A DNA stretch of 64,000 nucleotides from Furcasterigmium furcatum (lineage: Eukaryota; Ascomycota; Sordariomycetes; Glomerellales; Plectosphaerellaceae): NCBI GenBank assembly GCA_001599815.1, contig BCIA01000003.1, positions 4,996,438 to 5,060,437 of the forward strand, given 5' to 3'. The position numbers and the translations under genes are program-made. This document shows, piece after piece, positions 22,560 through 33,629 of this stretch (position 1 is the first letter of the stretch; each line of letters opens with the position of its first letter). Under the pieces are notes generated by a model. The model worked only from the letters and a program-made list of their open reading frames with translations, was not told where the DNA came from and ran no database searches.

Positions 22560-23965
22560 TCAGTGAGCCATCGCGTGGCTGTGAGCGTTGCCGTAGTCGG
22601 AGAAGTTCTTCTTCACGTGGTCCCAGAAGTTGACCATGCCTCGGCGGAAGGACTTGCGCTTGTGGCGCCTGCCCCTACCGATCCACATGTTCTCGAGGGC
22701 CTGAGGAGACGTCCAGAACACGAGGCCTGCGATGAGGGGGTTGAAGAGGTACTTGCGGACAGGCGGTACGTCAGGGGCGTGATGTTTCGTGACGTCGTAT
22801 TCGAGGAACAGGATGACATTGCCCAGGACGTTGATGAGGCGAATGATACTGGGCTAAGGTCAGCAACGAGCTCGATATCGACCTTGGGAGGGAGACCATA
22901 CAGATGAGTGCCCAGCAGAATCTCGGCGGCGATGATGGCGGCGTCATGTTCCTGCTCGATGGTCTTGAAGATGACAACAAGAGGCGGAATACCCAGCGCC
23001 AGGACGGTGAACTCCAGGCTCCCCACGACGTGGTAGGTCCGCACTTCGCGCCCTCTGAAGTAGATGATGCCCAGGATCGCACCCATGACAAGGAATCCCA
23101 TCTGGCGCAAAGATTAGTGAGAGGTTCATGGCACGCCGAAGGGGGCACTCACAATACTGGGAACAACCACCAGCATCTCGCGAGGAAACATCCTCCAGAG
23201 AAGAATGTACGCGACCAGCGCGATGCCGGACCGGATACAGACGAGCACGTAGTACCCAACGAGGACCATCTGGTAGATCAGGGCGCACCGAGGATGCAGC
23301 TCCCAGGCGTTTCGTATCCAGTGATCCTCCATGTCCCTTCCCCATTCCTCGTTGGCGTTGGCGTTGCACGGATAGCCGCACCAGCGGCACACGCGCACCT
23401 TGCGCTCGCCGCCCTCCATGAGGACGTACTCGCCGGGACTCAGCTGCCCGGCGCGGACGGCGCAGTCGGCGCACAGGGCCGAGAAAGGGAGGGTAGGGCC
23501 GGGGTAGGTCGGCGGCGGCACATCCTCGTCATCGGACATGTTCTCCTCCTGGACGACGCGACCGGTCACCGGGTCGGGCTGAGCACGTTGGGCCAGCGGC
23601 CACACCAGGCGGCGCCCGACGGGATCGTAGCGCATGCATGACCGGCACACAAAGCGCAGCTCGGCGTCCGTGGCGGGAGAGCCCAGGCAGATGCGGATGA
23701 AGTCGATACTGACCAGCTGGCGAAAGTACCGGTTGGTGCGACGGAGCCGCTGGAGGTCGCCATAATTCAGATGGGAGTAAATGAGGAACTGGAGTTCCAT
23801 CGGCAGAAAGAGTAGCGAGGCATACTGGTTTCTCCGATAAGGATTCGGTGGGAAGATCGGTATGTTGCCGACGATCTCACCATGCTTCTCAGAGCGCTTC
23901 TCGAGGGAGGAGGCCTCCCTCTGAGGAACGACGAGGTGAGGAGCTGAGGCCGGGGGTGGGGCCAT
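22560..23965 (-). CDS. F-box protein with C-terminal membrane helices
   Basis: Three exons (23965-23153, 23101-22902, 22848-22560) give 433 residues. An F-box (LPMELQFLIYSHLNYGDLQ, then LRRTNRYFRQLVS) starts at about residue 55, suggesting an SCF-type adaptor. It is followed by three CXXC pairs (CRSC, CADC, CRWC), a possible zinc-binding module. Then come hydrophobic segments (YQMVLVGYYVLVCIRSGIAL, MLVVVPSI, MGFLVMGAILGIIYF, FTVLALGIPPLVVIF) and a basic, His-rich tail GRGRRHKRKSFRRG...HSHAMAH. Membrane-anchored F-box proteins of this layout are found in filamentous fungi and are uncharacterised. All junctions keep phase. Confidence 0.82.
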
Positions 23966-24951
23966 TCGACTGGCTGTTTGTTCTGGAAGAAAGTCGACCC
24001 ACGGTCAGTGAGTCGTGGGCGGCGGCGGCGGCGGATGTGCCCTTGGGACGAGGCCTATTCTCGCCCGCTATTGAATCAAGCTACCAGCAGCGATGAGGTC
24101 AGACGGCGAGAGAGGGTGAAGAGCAGAGTTCGTCAGACTCGAGTCGAGGTCGAACGACCGAGGGGCCGAGAAGATGATGGTTCCCGAAGGTGGCCCCTTG
24201 ACGCATTCCAGGCCTTTGCCTTTCTGGGACGCTCGGCCTTGCTGGCGGGGGAGGCGGTGCTTCGGCCTTGGGGGGTGTTTGAGGGCGAGTGGTGCTCCAA
24301 GACATTGTACCGAATGTATCCGTACGTCAGGTCGTTGTGACCCAAACCGACGAAAGTTCCCTCTGGGGTAGGGTCCGGGCCGCTCCCCCGCTTCCCGGGA
24401 GTCTGTATCCGCTAACGGAGGACGCGTGGTCCCCCGCCGTTGTCGCGTTAATGGGCAGGTTTGAGGGATATGCTCGTATGGATCAGCCGTATGAGGTGAT
24501 ACGAGCGAATATCTGGCGACGCCCAGAACGGCCCATGACCGAATCCACGAGCGCCAAGAGGGGGGAAATCCCATGCAAGGCTCGCATGCCACTTGCTGCC
24601 TGCCCGCCGCCACCTCGTTTTCCTTTTTTACGACCAAGTCTTGCGGTGAAAGGAATTCCCAACCCTCTCCGACTCTGGCACCACGTGCTGACCACCCAGA
24701 CCCTGAGGGGCGTTCGAGCCAGCCTGCAGGTGCTGAGCAAGGGAGGGTTGCAGCTGCTAGAGTCTTGGCCCGCCACCCATTTGTGAGATATGACCCGGAT
24801 CTGCGCCGAACAGTGCACTTGGAGATGGCTGGACCTGAGTACTGTCGCTGTTTCGTACGTGACAAGGCGGTTGACGGGTTTCCGTTCGATTGGGGGGCTG
24901 AACCGAGGCGAGACGGGTAGTGGAACCGGAGATCCGCCTCGGTATCCCACC
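23966..24951. other. Intergenic, no gene seen
   Basis: Upstream region of the F-box gene and 3' flank of the GH18 gene. A minus-strand frame of 265 codons (24865-24068) has Pro/Arg/Ser-rich shadow composition and no family features. Confidence 0.55.
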
Positions 24952-25989
24952 TTAGTGATCGCTGTCATGGTCCGAGTAATACTCAAAACTGTCAGGGACC
25001 GGAGCGCCTTTTGCGTCTTCGCGATCTGGGTCTGCTTCATGCTGCACCAAGACTTTCTGCACCTTTTCCGCTGCAGCGTGGATATTAGCCGCCGGTGCCT
25101 CGGCCGTGGCTCCAGCCGGTCGAAGCATCGTGGTCATCCAGCGCGCCCATTCCCAAGGTTTGGCTCTGCCGGCGGGGAGGCTGTTAAAATACTCCCAGCC
25201 CATGACACCACCGAAATCACTGTATCGGTATCGCAGGCCAAGGAGGACTGCGCCGAGGGCGTCCCAGGGCACCCAGCCACGGCCGTTCTCCGGGTTGGTG
25301 AGGAGGCCGATAACGATCTTGCGACGTGGCCAACCTTGGCGCAGCATAAGCTCGTACATGATGGAGTTGGCGCCGTCGCCCCAGCCGTTGTAGAACTGCG
25401 TGTTGTAGAAATCGATGTCCTCGCCCTTTCGGAGCTCCAGCTCCATGTAGTCGAATCCGCTGAGGTTGCTTTCGGGGTTCAGCATGGCGGCTGCGACAGG
25501 CGCCAGGGATATGATGAAGTCTTTTCCAAAATCGGACCGGATGCGTTCGATGAGGCGCACGACGCCGTCGATGCTCATTTCCTCTTCGACGTCGAGGTCG
25601 ATGCCGTCCAGACTCTGCTGGCGGATCAGGTCGCGGACGGGGCCCCAGTATCGGTCGAAGGTGGCTTGGTCGCCGTCGAGCTTCGCGTAAGAACCTCGTG
25701 CTGCTCCTCCCAGCATACCCATGACTTTGATGCCGCTTGCCTGGAGGGCTCGGAGCTCTGCCCAGAGAGTCGCGAACCTGGGGTGGGAGGGGTGGTGGTC
25801 GTTGAGCGTGATCTTGTCGGGGTCATCATTGATGTGAATGGCCGCGAGGATGACGTGGGTGACACTGATGCCCGGCTGGGTAATGAGAGGGAGGATCGAT
25901 ATGACCTGGCCATCGGGTGTGTGATGCGTCTGGTAGTAGGTCACGACGCGTGGGAGAGCCGTGTCGGAGGACCGAGGTATCGGAGGCAT
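24952..25989 (-). CDS. GH18 chitinase/endo-N-acetylglucosaminidase-like protein
   Basis: Single exon, 345 residues. A GH18 TIM barrel is shown by VVTYYQTHH (strand 1), VTHVILAAIHIND, IKVMGMLGGAARGSY (the SxGG-like strand), the catalytic DGIDLDVEE with Asp128, Asp131, Asp133 and acid/base Glu135, IISLAPVAAAML, DFYNTQFYNGWG and GGVMGWEYFNS. All the catalytic carboxylates are in place. There is no signal peptide or GPI signal, so it is predicted intracellular, as for the small fungal GH18 group that may act on N-glycans or chitin oligomers. The C-terminal ~45 residues are charged and low complexity. Confidence 0.88.
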   Translation of the reverse strand: MPPIPRSSDTALPRVVTYYQTHHTPDGQVISILPLITQPGISVTHVILAAIHINDDPDKITLNDHHPSHPRFATLWAELRALQASGIKVMGMLGGAARGSYAKLDGDQATFDRYWGPVRDLIRQQSLDGIDLDVEEEMSIDGVVRLIERIRSDFGKDFIISLAPVAAAMLNPESNLSGFDYMELELRKGEDIDFYNTQFYNGWGDGANSIMYELMLRQGWPRRKIVIGLLTNPENGRGWVPWDALGAVLLGLRYRYSDFGGVMGWEYFNSLPAGRAKPWEWARWMTTMLRPAGATAEAPAANIHAAAEKVQKVLVQHEADPDREDAKGAPVPDSFEYYSDHDSDH

Positions 25990-27619
25990 TGTCGGGAGCT
26001 CGCGGTGTCTGTCGGGCCTGGGAGGCTGATTTGAGGGCCTATCGGCGGGTGAAAGATGTTCGAGTACTCCGGATGAGCTGTTTTGAGGTTCTGGCTGTCT
26101 AAGATGGGGATGGGTGGTGTGTCGTGGGAAGGATTTGGAGTTGGGACTCGGGACAGGAGCTCGAGACGGGCAATGGAACTGGAAGCTGCTTCCTTCCCCA
26201 AGGTGGCAGCGCTAGCCGGGAAGCTCCTTCCATGTCTCAGCACAAAGTTCCCGCGGGCCAGGTACCTTCGCTGCTAAAACTTCAGACCGCATACGGGCCG
26301 TGCGCCACGCTCGCGGTCCCTGACGATCCAATGCATGCCGACCCGCCAAAATCGAACAGCCAATCTGAGAAGGCAAAAGCCAATATGCGACCGTTGACTC
26401 GGGAGACTGAAATAGCTCATCTGATACGGGGAGTGGTCCTCTTTGGGTTCGATAAAGATGTCGCGTATTTCCGATTCCTTTTCTAAAATGCTGGGCTTCT
26501 ACCGCTCCGGGATTCGATGGGGCCCGGAAGATGTGTGCACCACACTACTCCGGTGATGATCCTCCACCCCCGCGATGTGATGGAGAGGGACCGACCCTTA
26601 CCTACCTAGACAACATCAACTCTTGCGGTCCAAATTATGCATTAAATACCTGTGCATGCAGTATCTACCATGTCAAGAAGCGCTGTTCGCGGAATCCCAA
26701 ACGCATATCCGAACTGTCGCAGTCAGGGGGCGGGCAGGGTCGCAACCAATCCCCCCCTCATTCTGGCCAAGAGCCGGTGGTGATGACAGCGCGCCTGAAC
26801 CATTTCATCAGAACGAAACATTCGAATATTTCCCGGTCCCCGACTGTGGTGATTCAGAAGTCTTTCAGAGCGACGGCGATGCGCGTCATTGATATTGCTG
26901 CTAGCAATCGGAGAACAACCCGCGGAATCTCGAATATCGGAGCGGTGTCCCCACATTTCCCGCCCCTCGGCCTTCTGGGGAGTGCGAGTGCCGAGCATCC
27001 CTCCGCCGAGTCCCTTCCGGCATCACAGACTAAAAGTCAACGACTTGAGAAGACAGACTAATGGTTCGCAGCGAGCAGCATTGTGTAGAAGGAAATTGCG
27101 ACTGGGAAACCCTTTCGATTGTTACGTTTTGAGGCGAAAGGCGTCTTCCTTCTCCAACGCTTGGCTGGGAAATGGTCGAGATCCGGGAGCCCCCTTTGTT
27201 CCAGCTGGGCTCGCGGCCGTTGCAAGCCCGAGGTGCGACCACGCGTCATAGACTACCATGCCACATCAAACCCGCGCCCAGCTGTCGCACTTTATACCAA
27301 TGAGACATCAAGCTTGAAATCAAAGCTTAAACGGCAGCGCAGACCCTTGACCAAACGCGTGGCTGCCATGTCTCGCTAGCGCAAGCCACCGCCAGTTTGC
27401 CCGATCGCCATGATTTGAGTCGGGCAGAACAGATCGTTGACACGGCTGACAACGGCCGCCTGGCTCCGCCCGGGTCGGCAGCCTCTTTTGACCTCTTCTA
27501 TAATAAATACGACGGCCCGTCGCAGCGGTCGCCTGACTACACACCTCTCGCCAGTTTTCCTCTCCCCCAGGATTCGACTTGACCCAAACTCGGACCACAG
27601 CCGCAACAGCATACCCAGC
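25990..27619. other. Intergenic, no gene seen
   Basis: About 1.6 kb between two divergent genes (GH18 on minus, RTA1-like on plus). Several short frames exist on both strands, but none has a conserved domain, signal peptide or credible splice structure. Confidence 0.55.
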
Positions 27620-28598
27620 ATGAGCGAAGGAGGACGTAAGTTGATTCTTCACTTGACAGACAGGCAGTCCCTGTCTCTGAACCCAGCGCTTAACTAAAAC
27701 CGTTCCCTCAGCACCTCGCAGCGGCGGCTATGTCGACCCGAACTTCCCTCCCCCGACAGGAGAATGGGACACTCCCGTCATCATCTACGGCTACACGCCC
27801 TCCTTCGTACTGGCCCTCCTCGCAGCGATCCTCTTCTTCCTGCTCGGCGTCGTCCATCTCTTCCAGACGATCAAGTTCCGCTCCTGGTACTTCATGACCT
27901 TCCCCGTCGGTCTCACCTTCGAGGTCGTCGGCTACATCGCCCGCTCCCTCTCCGCCAAGAAGAACCCCTACAACCTGATCTACTTCATCCTCAACTACTT
28001 CTTCATCGTCACCGCGCCCGTCTTCCTCGCCGCCGGCATCTACACCATCCTCTCCGCCCTCATCCACCGCCTCGGACGCCGCTACTCCCCCGTCCCGCCC
28101 AAGTTCGTCCTCTGGTTCTTCATCACCAGCGACGTCATCGCGACCGTCACCCAGGTCGCGGGCGCCGCCCTCATCGGCGTCGCCCAGTCGAACCGCGACG
28201 ACCCCACCACCGCGAACAACATCCTCCTCGGCGGCCTGGCGTACCAGGTCTTCGCCATGACCTGCTTCGTCATCACGAGCGGCGTCTTCCTCGTCCGCGC
28301 GAGGGCCGAGATCCGCAAGGCGGGCCTGACGGTCTTCACGGCGGCGTTCGCGGCGGCGACCCTCCTCGTCTACCTCAGGACGTGCTTCAGGCTGGCGGAG
28401 ACGGCCGAGGGTCTCGGGGGTGAGCTGTACTCGAACGAGGTGTACTTTGGCGTGCTGGAGTTTGCCCCCGTTGTGCTGGCTGTTGGTATCTTCGCGATTT
28501 GGTTCCCGGGGCGCTGTGTGGGAAGGACGGTCTCCGATACGGGTGTCGGCGAGGCGGAGAAGGGAACCGTCCAGAGAGGACCGAGCGAGACCTCCTAG
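27620..28598 (+). CDS. RTA1-like seven-helix membrane protein (copy B)
   Basis: Two exons: a tiny first exon 27620-27635 (MSEGG plus one base) and 27712-28598, together 300 residues. The junction restores GGPPRSGGYVDPNFPPP. Helices and family motifs: YTPSFVLALLAAILFFLLG, FEVVGYIARSLS, YFILNYFFIVTAPVFLAAGI, FITSDVIATVTQVAGAALIG, TCFRLAETAEGLGGELYSNE and EFAPVVLAVGIFAIWFPGR. This is a textbook RTA1 (Rta1/Rsb1) protein, a plasma-membrane lipid- or drug-response protein. It is far more GC-rich in third positions than the copy at 16320, so the two are old paralogues and not a recent duplication. Confidence 0.9.
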
Positions 28599-29264
28599 GG
28601 CCGCGATGTGGCTTTCACAACTCATCTTGGAGCCTGCATGATTGATCATCTTCTAATGCTGTTTTGTGCAAATAGACTTGGGTATATTAATGCAATACGT
28701 CGTACCAGATATCCGCTAGTCTGGACTGTGGAGTCTCCCTTTGTGAAGCATTCGTGGAGTCACAAATGACCCCGAAGTCTGGTCTTCTCAAAGCGCCACC
28801 AGCGCCGCTGAACAGGCCGCGCTCGACCAACACGGGCTTCGCTACAATCAGTGGTCATGATCACCACCGGGCCCCCCACGTCGCCTGACAATCTCGCGCC
28901 GGGCCTTCCGCGGGTCGTCCCGTCACCATCAGGGTGGGTTGCAGGGAAGCATTGGCATTGTAGCCGCTCTGTCCTGGTAGCATTGGGGGCAGCTTGAGGT
29001 TGCATTATGTAGCACACCAGCCAATGACACACAGCTCACATTTTAGACGCGCGACAAGCCGATTGCTTCACCCGGCACAGCCGCCATGCCCAGTGTTTGC
29101 TTGTATCTCCAAGATCCTTCGAATCTGCAAATGTGGCTTGCAAGAGGAAATACATACTGATGTCTCGCACGTCCTACCAACCGGCCACCCGGTGCCACGG
29201 GCTCCTAAAAACCACTTCTCTCCGCCCACCTCTGTCACCTTTTCAACTAAGGAAGCAGGAAACC
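28599..29264. other. Intergenic, no gene seen
   Basis: 3' flank of the RTA1-like gene and upstream region of the glycosyltransferase. The glycosyltransferase frame is open back to 29097, but the residues before 29265 do not look like a membrane-anchor N terminus. Confidence 0.55.
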
Positions 29265-30209
29265 ATGTTGTGGCCAGCAGTTCCTAGTAGATTTGCATTC
29301 GCTCTACTGGCAGGCCTCATGCTTGTGGTTCTGCTGTTCAGTCAGTTCTCAGAATCCGAAGCCATCACGAACATCTTCCAGCGCCCCCACAAAGGGCATC
29401 CTACGTCGGAATCTCTTCTTGCGATACCATTCCCGACCAAGATCTGGCAGAATTGGAAAGATGATTCGCAAAACCCGACACATCGCACAGTTGGCTTCCC
29501 TCACCAGTGGCAGGTGGTCAACCCCGGGTGGCGGTACGAGCGCGTCACCGATAGCAACATCGACGCGTACGTCCGTGATGGCTTCAATTCGGCAATCTCA
29601 GGCCTCTTCGCCAGTCTGAAAGACCGCATTCTCAAAGCTGATCTTTTGCGATATCTCATTCTGCTCCGCGAGGGCGGCGTGTACGCCGACATCGATGTCT
29701 ACCCGCATCAACCCGTCTCGGAATGGATTCCCGAGGAATACCGAGACTCGGTCAACCTCGTCATCGGCATTGAGAACGACCACCACAAGAAACCGATCTG
29801 GCCCGGGTCACCCTACTCGGTCCAATTGTGCCAGTACACGATCCTGTCGAAAGCAGGGCACCCAGTTATCCGGACGCTGGTGGAACAAGTCACGGGAGAC
29901 CTTCAGAAGCTGCTCGAGTCGAAGAAGCACGGGGACGCGACAACATTCGAGGAGGTCATGACTACAACAGGCCCGTTCGCCTTTACCAAAGCCCTTATGG
30001 ACTACTTCTCGGAGGCTACTGGCGAGGAGCACACGGGCGGCGAGTTGAACTCACTCAAGGAGCCGAGGCTGATTGGAGACGTGCTGGTGCTGCCGAAGGA
30101 CAGCTTCGGCTGGTTGCCGCAACAGCACACACATGCGAAGGGCGACCCGATGATTCTCGTGGAGCACTTATTCATAGGGTCATGGCGCGATGGGCATCCC
30201 GGGCGATGA
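29265..30209 (+). CDS. Type II membrane glycosyltransferase (OCH1-like, DXD sugar-binding)
   Basis: Single exon, 314 residues from the ATG at 29265. That start gives a single N-terminal anchor (FALLAGLMLVVLLFSQF) typical of Golgi type II enzymes. The GT32 core follows: IPTKIWQNW-like PFPTKIWQNWKDD, NPGWRYERVTD, then LKADLLRYLILLREGGVYAD with the nucleotide-sugar/metal DXD as Asp142-Ile-Asp144, and a C-terminal HLFIGSW. The family includes the yeast initiating alpha-1,6-mannosyltransferase Och1 and several fungal mannosyl- and inositolphosphoceramide mannosyltransferases. Activity on N-glycans or sphingolipid is possible; the acceptor cannot be told. An in-frame upstream ATG at about 29160 would add 35 non-membrane residues and is less likely. 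Confidence 0.87.
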   Translation: MLWPAVPSRFAFALLAGLMLVVLLFSQFSESEAITNIFQRPHKGHPTSESLLAIPFPTKIWQNWKDDSQNPTHRTVGFPHQWQVVNPGWRYERVTDSNIDAYVRDGFNSAISGLFASLKDRILKADLLRYLILLREGGVYADIDVYPHQPVSEWIPEEYRDSVNLVIGIENDHHKKPIWPGSPYSVQLCQYTILSKAGHPVIRTLVEQVTGDLQKLLESKKHGDATTFEEVMTTTGPFAFTKALMDYFSEATGEEHTGGELNSLKEPRLIGDVLVLPKDSFGWLPQQHTHAKGDPMILVEHLFIGSWRDGHPGR

Positions 30210-30700
30210 GGCTTGTCACGGCGAGCTGGCAGGGCATGAGACATGTCGGGCATTTGTAAACTTCCAACTCTTCAGCGGTATTGGCGTTCAGGCGCTTTGA
30301 ATCGAGAACACACCAGCACTTTTGCTGCTCAATCTACAAGGCCATTGTGTTTCATCTCAGTCCTCGTCTCGTTGTCTTTGTCTGTCTCAGCACATGATAG
30401 TCAGTCTTTGTGCCCGTCCTCGATGTTCTCGGGCAAGACTCGCAACCCAACATTGGATGCTCATTCGACAGCCGCCTTGTGCCAGGGATTGTTTGCGCCA
30501 CTTGGATAAATCCAGTTAAACTGTTCCAAATCATTCGAATCCCCGGCTGTTCCAAAATGCCATGAAGAAAAAGTACAAATTCGAAGTCGACGGTACTCCC
30601 GATGGGGTCGAGCTTCCCGGTTCCCAAACACACCCAGAGCGCCAGCAGCTACCTCGACTTCAGCCGCTCACGCCACAAGTAGCCTTTTCATTACGACACC
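30210..30700. other. Intergenic, no gene seen
   Basis: 3' flank of the glycosyltransferase and upstream region of the small Cys-rich frame. No supported features. Confidence 0.55.
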
Positions 30701-31126
30701 ATGTGCTTCATGCATTTCCGCAACCCGGTGTTCTGCCCCTGCCAGAACAGACGCTGCCTCCAGGTCCGCAAGGTCGACAGATCCGTGGCGGGAAATGCGG
30801 CTCACATGGTCAACTACAACAAGATCGTCATTGCACGACAGGTCGAGCCGTGTGCCCAAGTCGAGCACTTGGCCCTTCAGGGCGCGCAAAAGGTAGGGGC
30901 CTGGGACATAGAGAGCTGGATCTCCGCCATAGAAGAATGCCGCCATTTCGTCGCGGCCCGCAGTGGGACCATGATGATGGCGGTGCAGACGTGCGAGACG
31001 TGTAAGGTCAGGTGCAGGCAGCCTGACTACACGCCGAAGAAAGAGAGGGTTCGGCACCTGCGGCTGGATCTATCTCACTTCCTCCACCACCGGTACCGGG
31101 AGCGGTCCAGGTCTGCCGCCTTCTGA
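30701..31126 (+). CDS. Small cysteine-containing hypothetical protein
   Basis: 141 residues from the ATG at 30701. Not recognised by family. Cysteines are clustered: MCFMH...FCPC...RC near the N terminus and CETCKVRC near residue 105, a CXXC pattern that could bind metal. The C-terminal third is basic (KKERVRHLRLDL, HHRYRERSRS). No signal peptide. Small proteins opening MC(F/Y/W) with spaced CXXC pairs are common in filamentous fungi, so I favour a real gene, but there is no intron or domain to prove it. Confidence 0.45.
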   Translation: MCFMHFRNPVFCPCQNRRCLQVRKVDRSVAGNAAHMVNYNKIVIARQVEPCAQVEHLALQGAQKVGAWDIESWISAIEECRHFVAARSGTMMMAVQTCETCKVRCRQPDYTPKKERVRHLRLDLSHFLHHRYRERSRSAAF

Positions 31127-31381
31127 ATCGTCTGACGAGAGGCAAGTGCTTCGAACGAGCCGTCGCTTGGGTCAGGAACCCTGGTTGAAACTGAGGCCCC
31201 AGCAATGAACCCTTTCCCCGCGAACTCTGTCAAAAAATTACTTTGAAGGGGAGAAGAATAAGAAGGGGACCTAAAAATTGCGACTTTTGATGCGACAGGC
31301 TTTGAATTTAGACTTCAATAACGCAACAACAGTCAACCCCCGATGACTGAAGATGTAAATTCCCAACGTCCAAGCCACTTC

Positions 31382-33629
31382 TCATGTCGTCCTCACTGCG
31401 TTTGTCCATTCGGCTAGAAGCTCCTCAACACTGGCGCCGGCCCGGGCTTGCTCTCCGTCTGTCTCCCCATCCCCAAATAGCTCCTTCAGCATCGCGGCTT
31501 CGGGGTCCACGGGATGTGGAGCAAGAGTTTGGGAATACCAGTCAAAGTCACTGAATGAGTTGGCATAACCGGCATAACCGCGGCCTGCGTCATGAGAAGT
31601 AAATCCAGCATAATCTTGGTCCGCCAATGTAAGGGCAGGGTCCATATCGATAAAGGAAAGATCGGCTGGTGATATTCCATTGTCTGGAACCTCGTTTCCC
31701 GGCGGTGCCGATAACGGCCGGTCGAGACCAGACCTCTGAAGTACGTTGAGCTGCTTGGGCGGAAGCGTCGCGGTCACCGGCGGAGTATCGTCGTCGGGGA
31801 CCTTCTGCATGCAGATTCTGAACCCTGGTCGGATATGTTCGTACAGTCCAGCCAGAGAGATACCCTCGTGTCCATCTTCGTCGACGGACAGCTGAAATAC
31901 CGCGGGAGAGATGTAGTCGCAGCGGCGAGCCAGCTCGTACCGCGCGCCCGAGGGGCTCTTTATCTGATATGGACCCTCAAGAGCTGTCTTTAGGGCGTAG
32001 TAAGGCAGCCGCCACGTTCGCCTGGCGAGGTCGATCAGATTCACGACTTCCTCCTCCGCGCCAGTCGATACCACTACCATTACCTCTGCACGGCGAGGCA
32101 GCTTCGGATGAGACGAGCGGGTGTACAGGCCAACCAGGGTTCGGGCTCGGGCGTCTTTCTTCAGGGCGCAATCCATGACGTCCCATACTGCGGCGCGGTG
32201 CTCGGAGCTGAGGTCCAGAAACTGTTCTAGTGTCGAGTCTTGTCCTGCTTCAGCGCCGCAGGACTTGATGGTTTTGTGCATCGTCGGTCCCCGCACGGGG
32301 AGTTTGATAAGGATGCCGTCCCTGTTATCGCGGACCAAAAACCATGCTGCAAGGTCTTCGGCGTCGTCCAGGCTTCCTATTGATATCCCTTCGGCTTTCT
32401 CCGCAAGAGTAGACAGGCGTTCCTCTTCCTCCTCTACCTGGCGCTTCCAGGGGTTGCTGGTGTCTGGTTCCCTTCTGCGAGACAAGTGCGTCTGCTTTTG
32501 GTGCACTTCCAGGGTCTCTTTTGCTTCTCTTGCCTTCTCCTCTTGACTCGCCACCAGATGATTCTTGGTGTGGCTGGCCTGGGACTCTGCGCCGGTTTGG
32601 ACAACTGGTGGCTGTCCAGCTCCAAGAACCCCTTCGCCACCTACTACACCGGCCAAGCTCTGGGCTTCAGCCACAGCAGGATCCAATTCCTTTCTTGATG
32701 CTTCCAATGATGCCGATGACGCTAACGCCTTGTTGTCTCCGATCGGGGAGTTCCAGGACCATTCGGCCGAGTGTGTATCATTTGAAAGGTCCGTAAAATC
32801 AAGATCCAGGGCATCCAACGGTCCCATGGTCATCAAGGACCGCAGCCCAGAAATCTCACCCCCGACAGCCTGAGCCGTAGAGTTCCAAGCCCCGGCAGTT
32901 GCCCAGGGATTCGAGTTCCAGGCCCCGGCAGCTGCGAAGGGATTCGAGTTCCAAGTCCCCTGAGCCCCGGCCCTTTTCTGGATGAGTTTCTCGGCGACAT
33001 CTTTCAATGCGACGCCCTCCTCGCGGTCTTCGGCATTTTCCTCTCTCCTGCTGACGTTGATCAGCCTTGAGCTCAGACAGGAGAAGCGGTGAGAGTGGTC
33101 TGTACCCTAGCCTGTGTCTCGCAAGGCTTGCGATTTGCAGGCTCAGCAACAGATCCACCTTGATGGACTTGAGCTGCTTCTGACACGCCTTGATCCGAGG
33201 CTCGAGCCATGGCCATTTGGCTCGCGAAGCCAGCTTACCGAGCTTTGATGCTGTCAAGTCGCTGAGGCCTACAGCGGTCGCGAAAGCCGGCGGGTTCACC
33301 GCGCCGGAGGTAGCCCGAATGAGAATGTCGATGATGACTTTGTACGCCTTGTCGCACCGTCTCAGCTGTGCTTCGATGTCAGACACTCCTCTGGCGGTGA
33401 GTATCGGAGGCTGAGAGGGGGCAGAGCACGCATGATAATCAGGCTTCTGTTGGTGAGCGCTGAGGAGGTCTGCGATTTGCCTGACGATAGATGCGGTGGC
33501 CGATACGTCGGCTGAGAGCTCGCTGAGTCGGTCGCCGGCATCCCTGACGGCCTCGATGTATGTCTGGAGCCTCGTCGCGAGGTCGAGACCGAGGCTCACA
33601 ACACCAACGGCGAGGCCTGCCGCCTCCAT
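31382..33629 (-). CDS. STAND/NLR-type fungal N-domain protein with long low-complexity C-terminal region
   Basis: Two exons (33629-33106 and 33050-31382; 55 bp intron) give 730 residues. Residues 1-~175 match the helical domain found at the N terminus of fungal NACHT/ankyrin proteins: MEAAGLAVGVVSLGLDLATR, then RLSELSADVSATASIVRQI and LLSLQIASLARHRLG. Here it is not followed by a NACHT ATPase. Instead there is a repeat-like segment with W-N-S-N-P units (TWNSNPFAAAGAWNSNPWAT), an acidic linker, and a globular part with YEHIRPGFRICMQKVP. The latter resembles the C terminus of fungal proteins that pair this N-domain with a ubiquitin-like or effector region. Splice phase is consistent; reading straight through would shift frame. 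Function unknown; heterokaryon-recognition-related is only a guess. Confidence 0.75.

Noticed and set aside
24068..24865. 265-codon minus-strand open frame
   Set aside because: Pro/Arg/Ser-rich, no hydrophobic core pattern, no ATG context or introns typical of neighbours; probably chance in GC-rich DNA.
27764..28423. 219-codon alternative frame inside the RTA1-like gene
   Set aside because: Arg/Pro/His-rich shadow of a strongly GC3-biased real gene.
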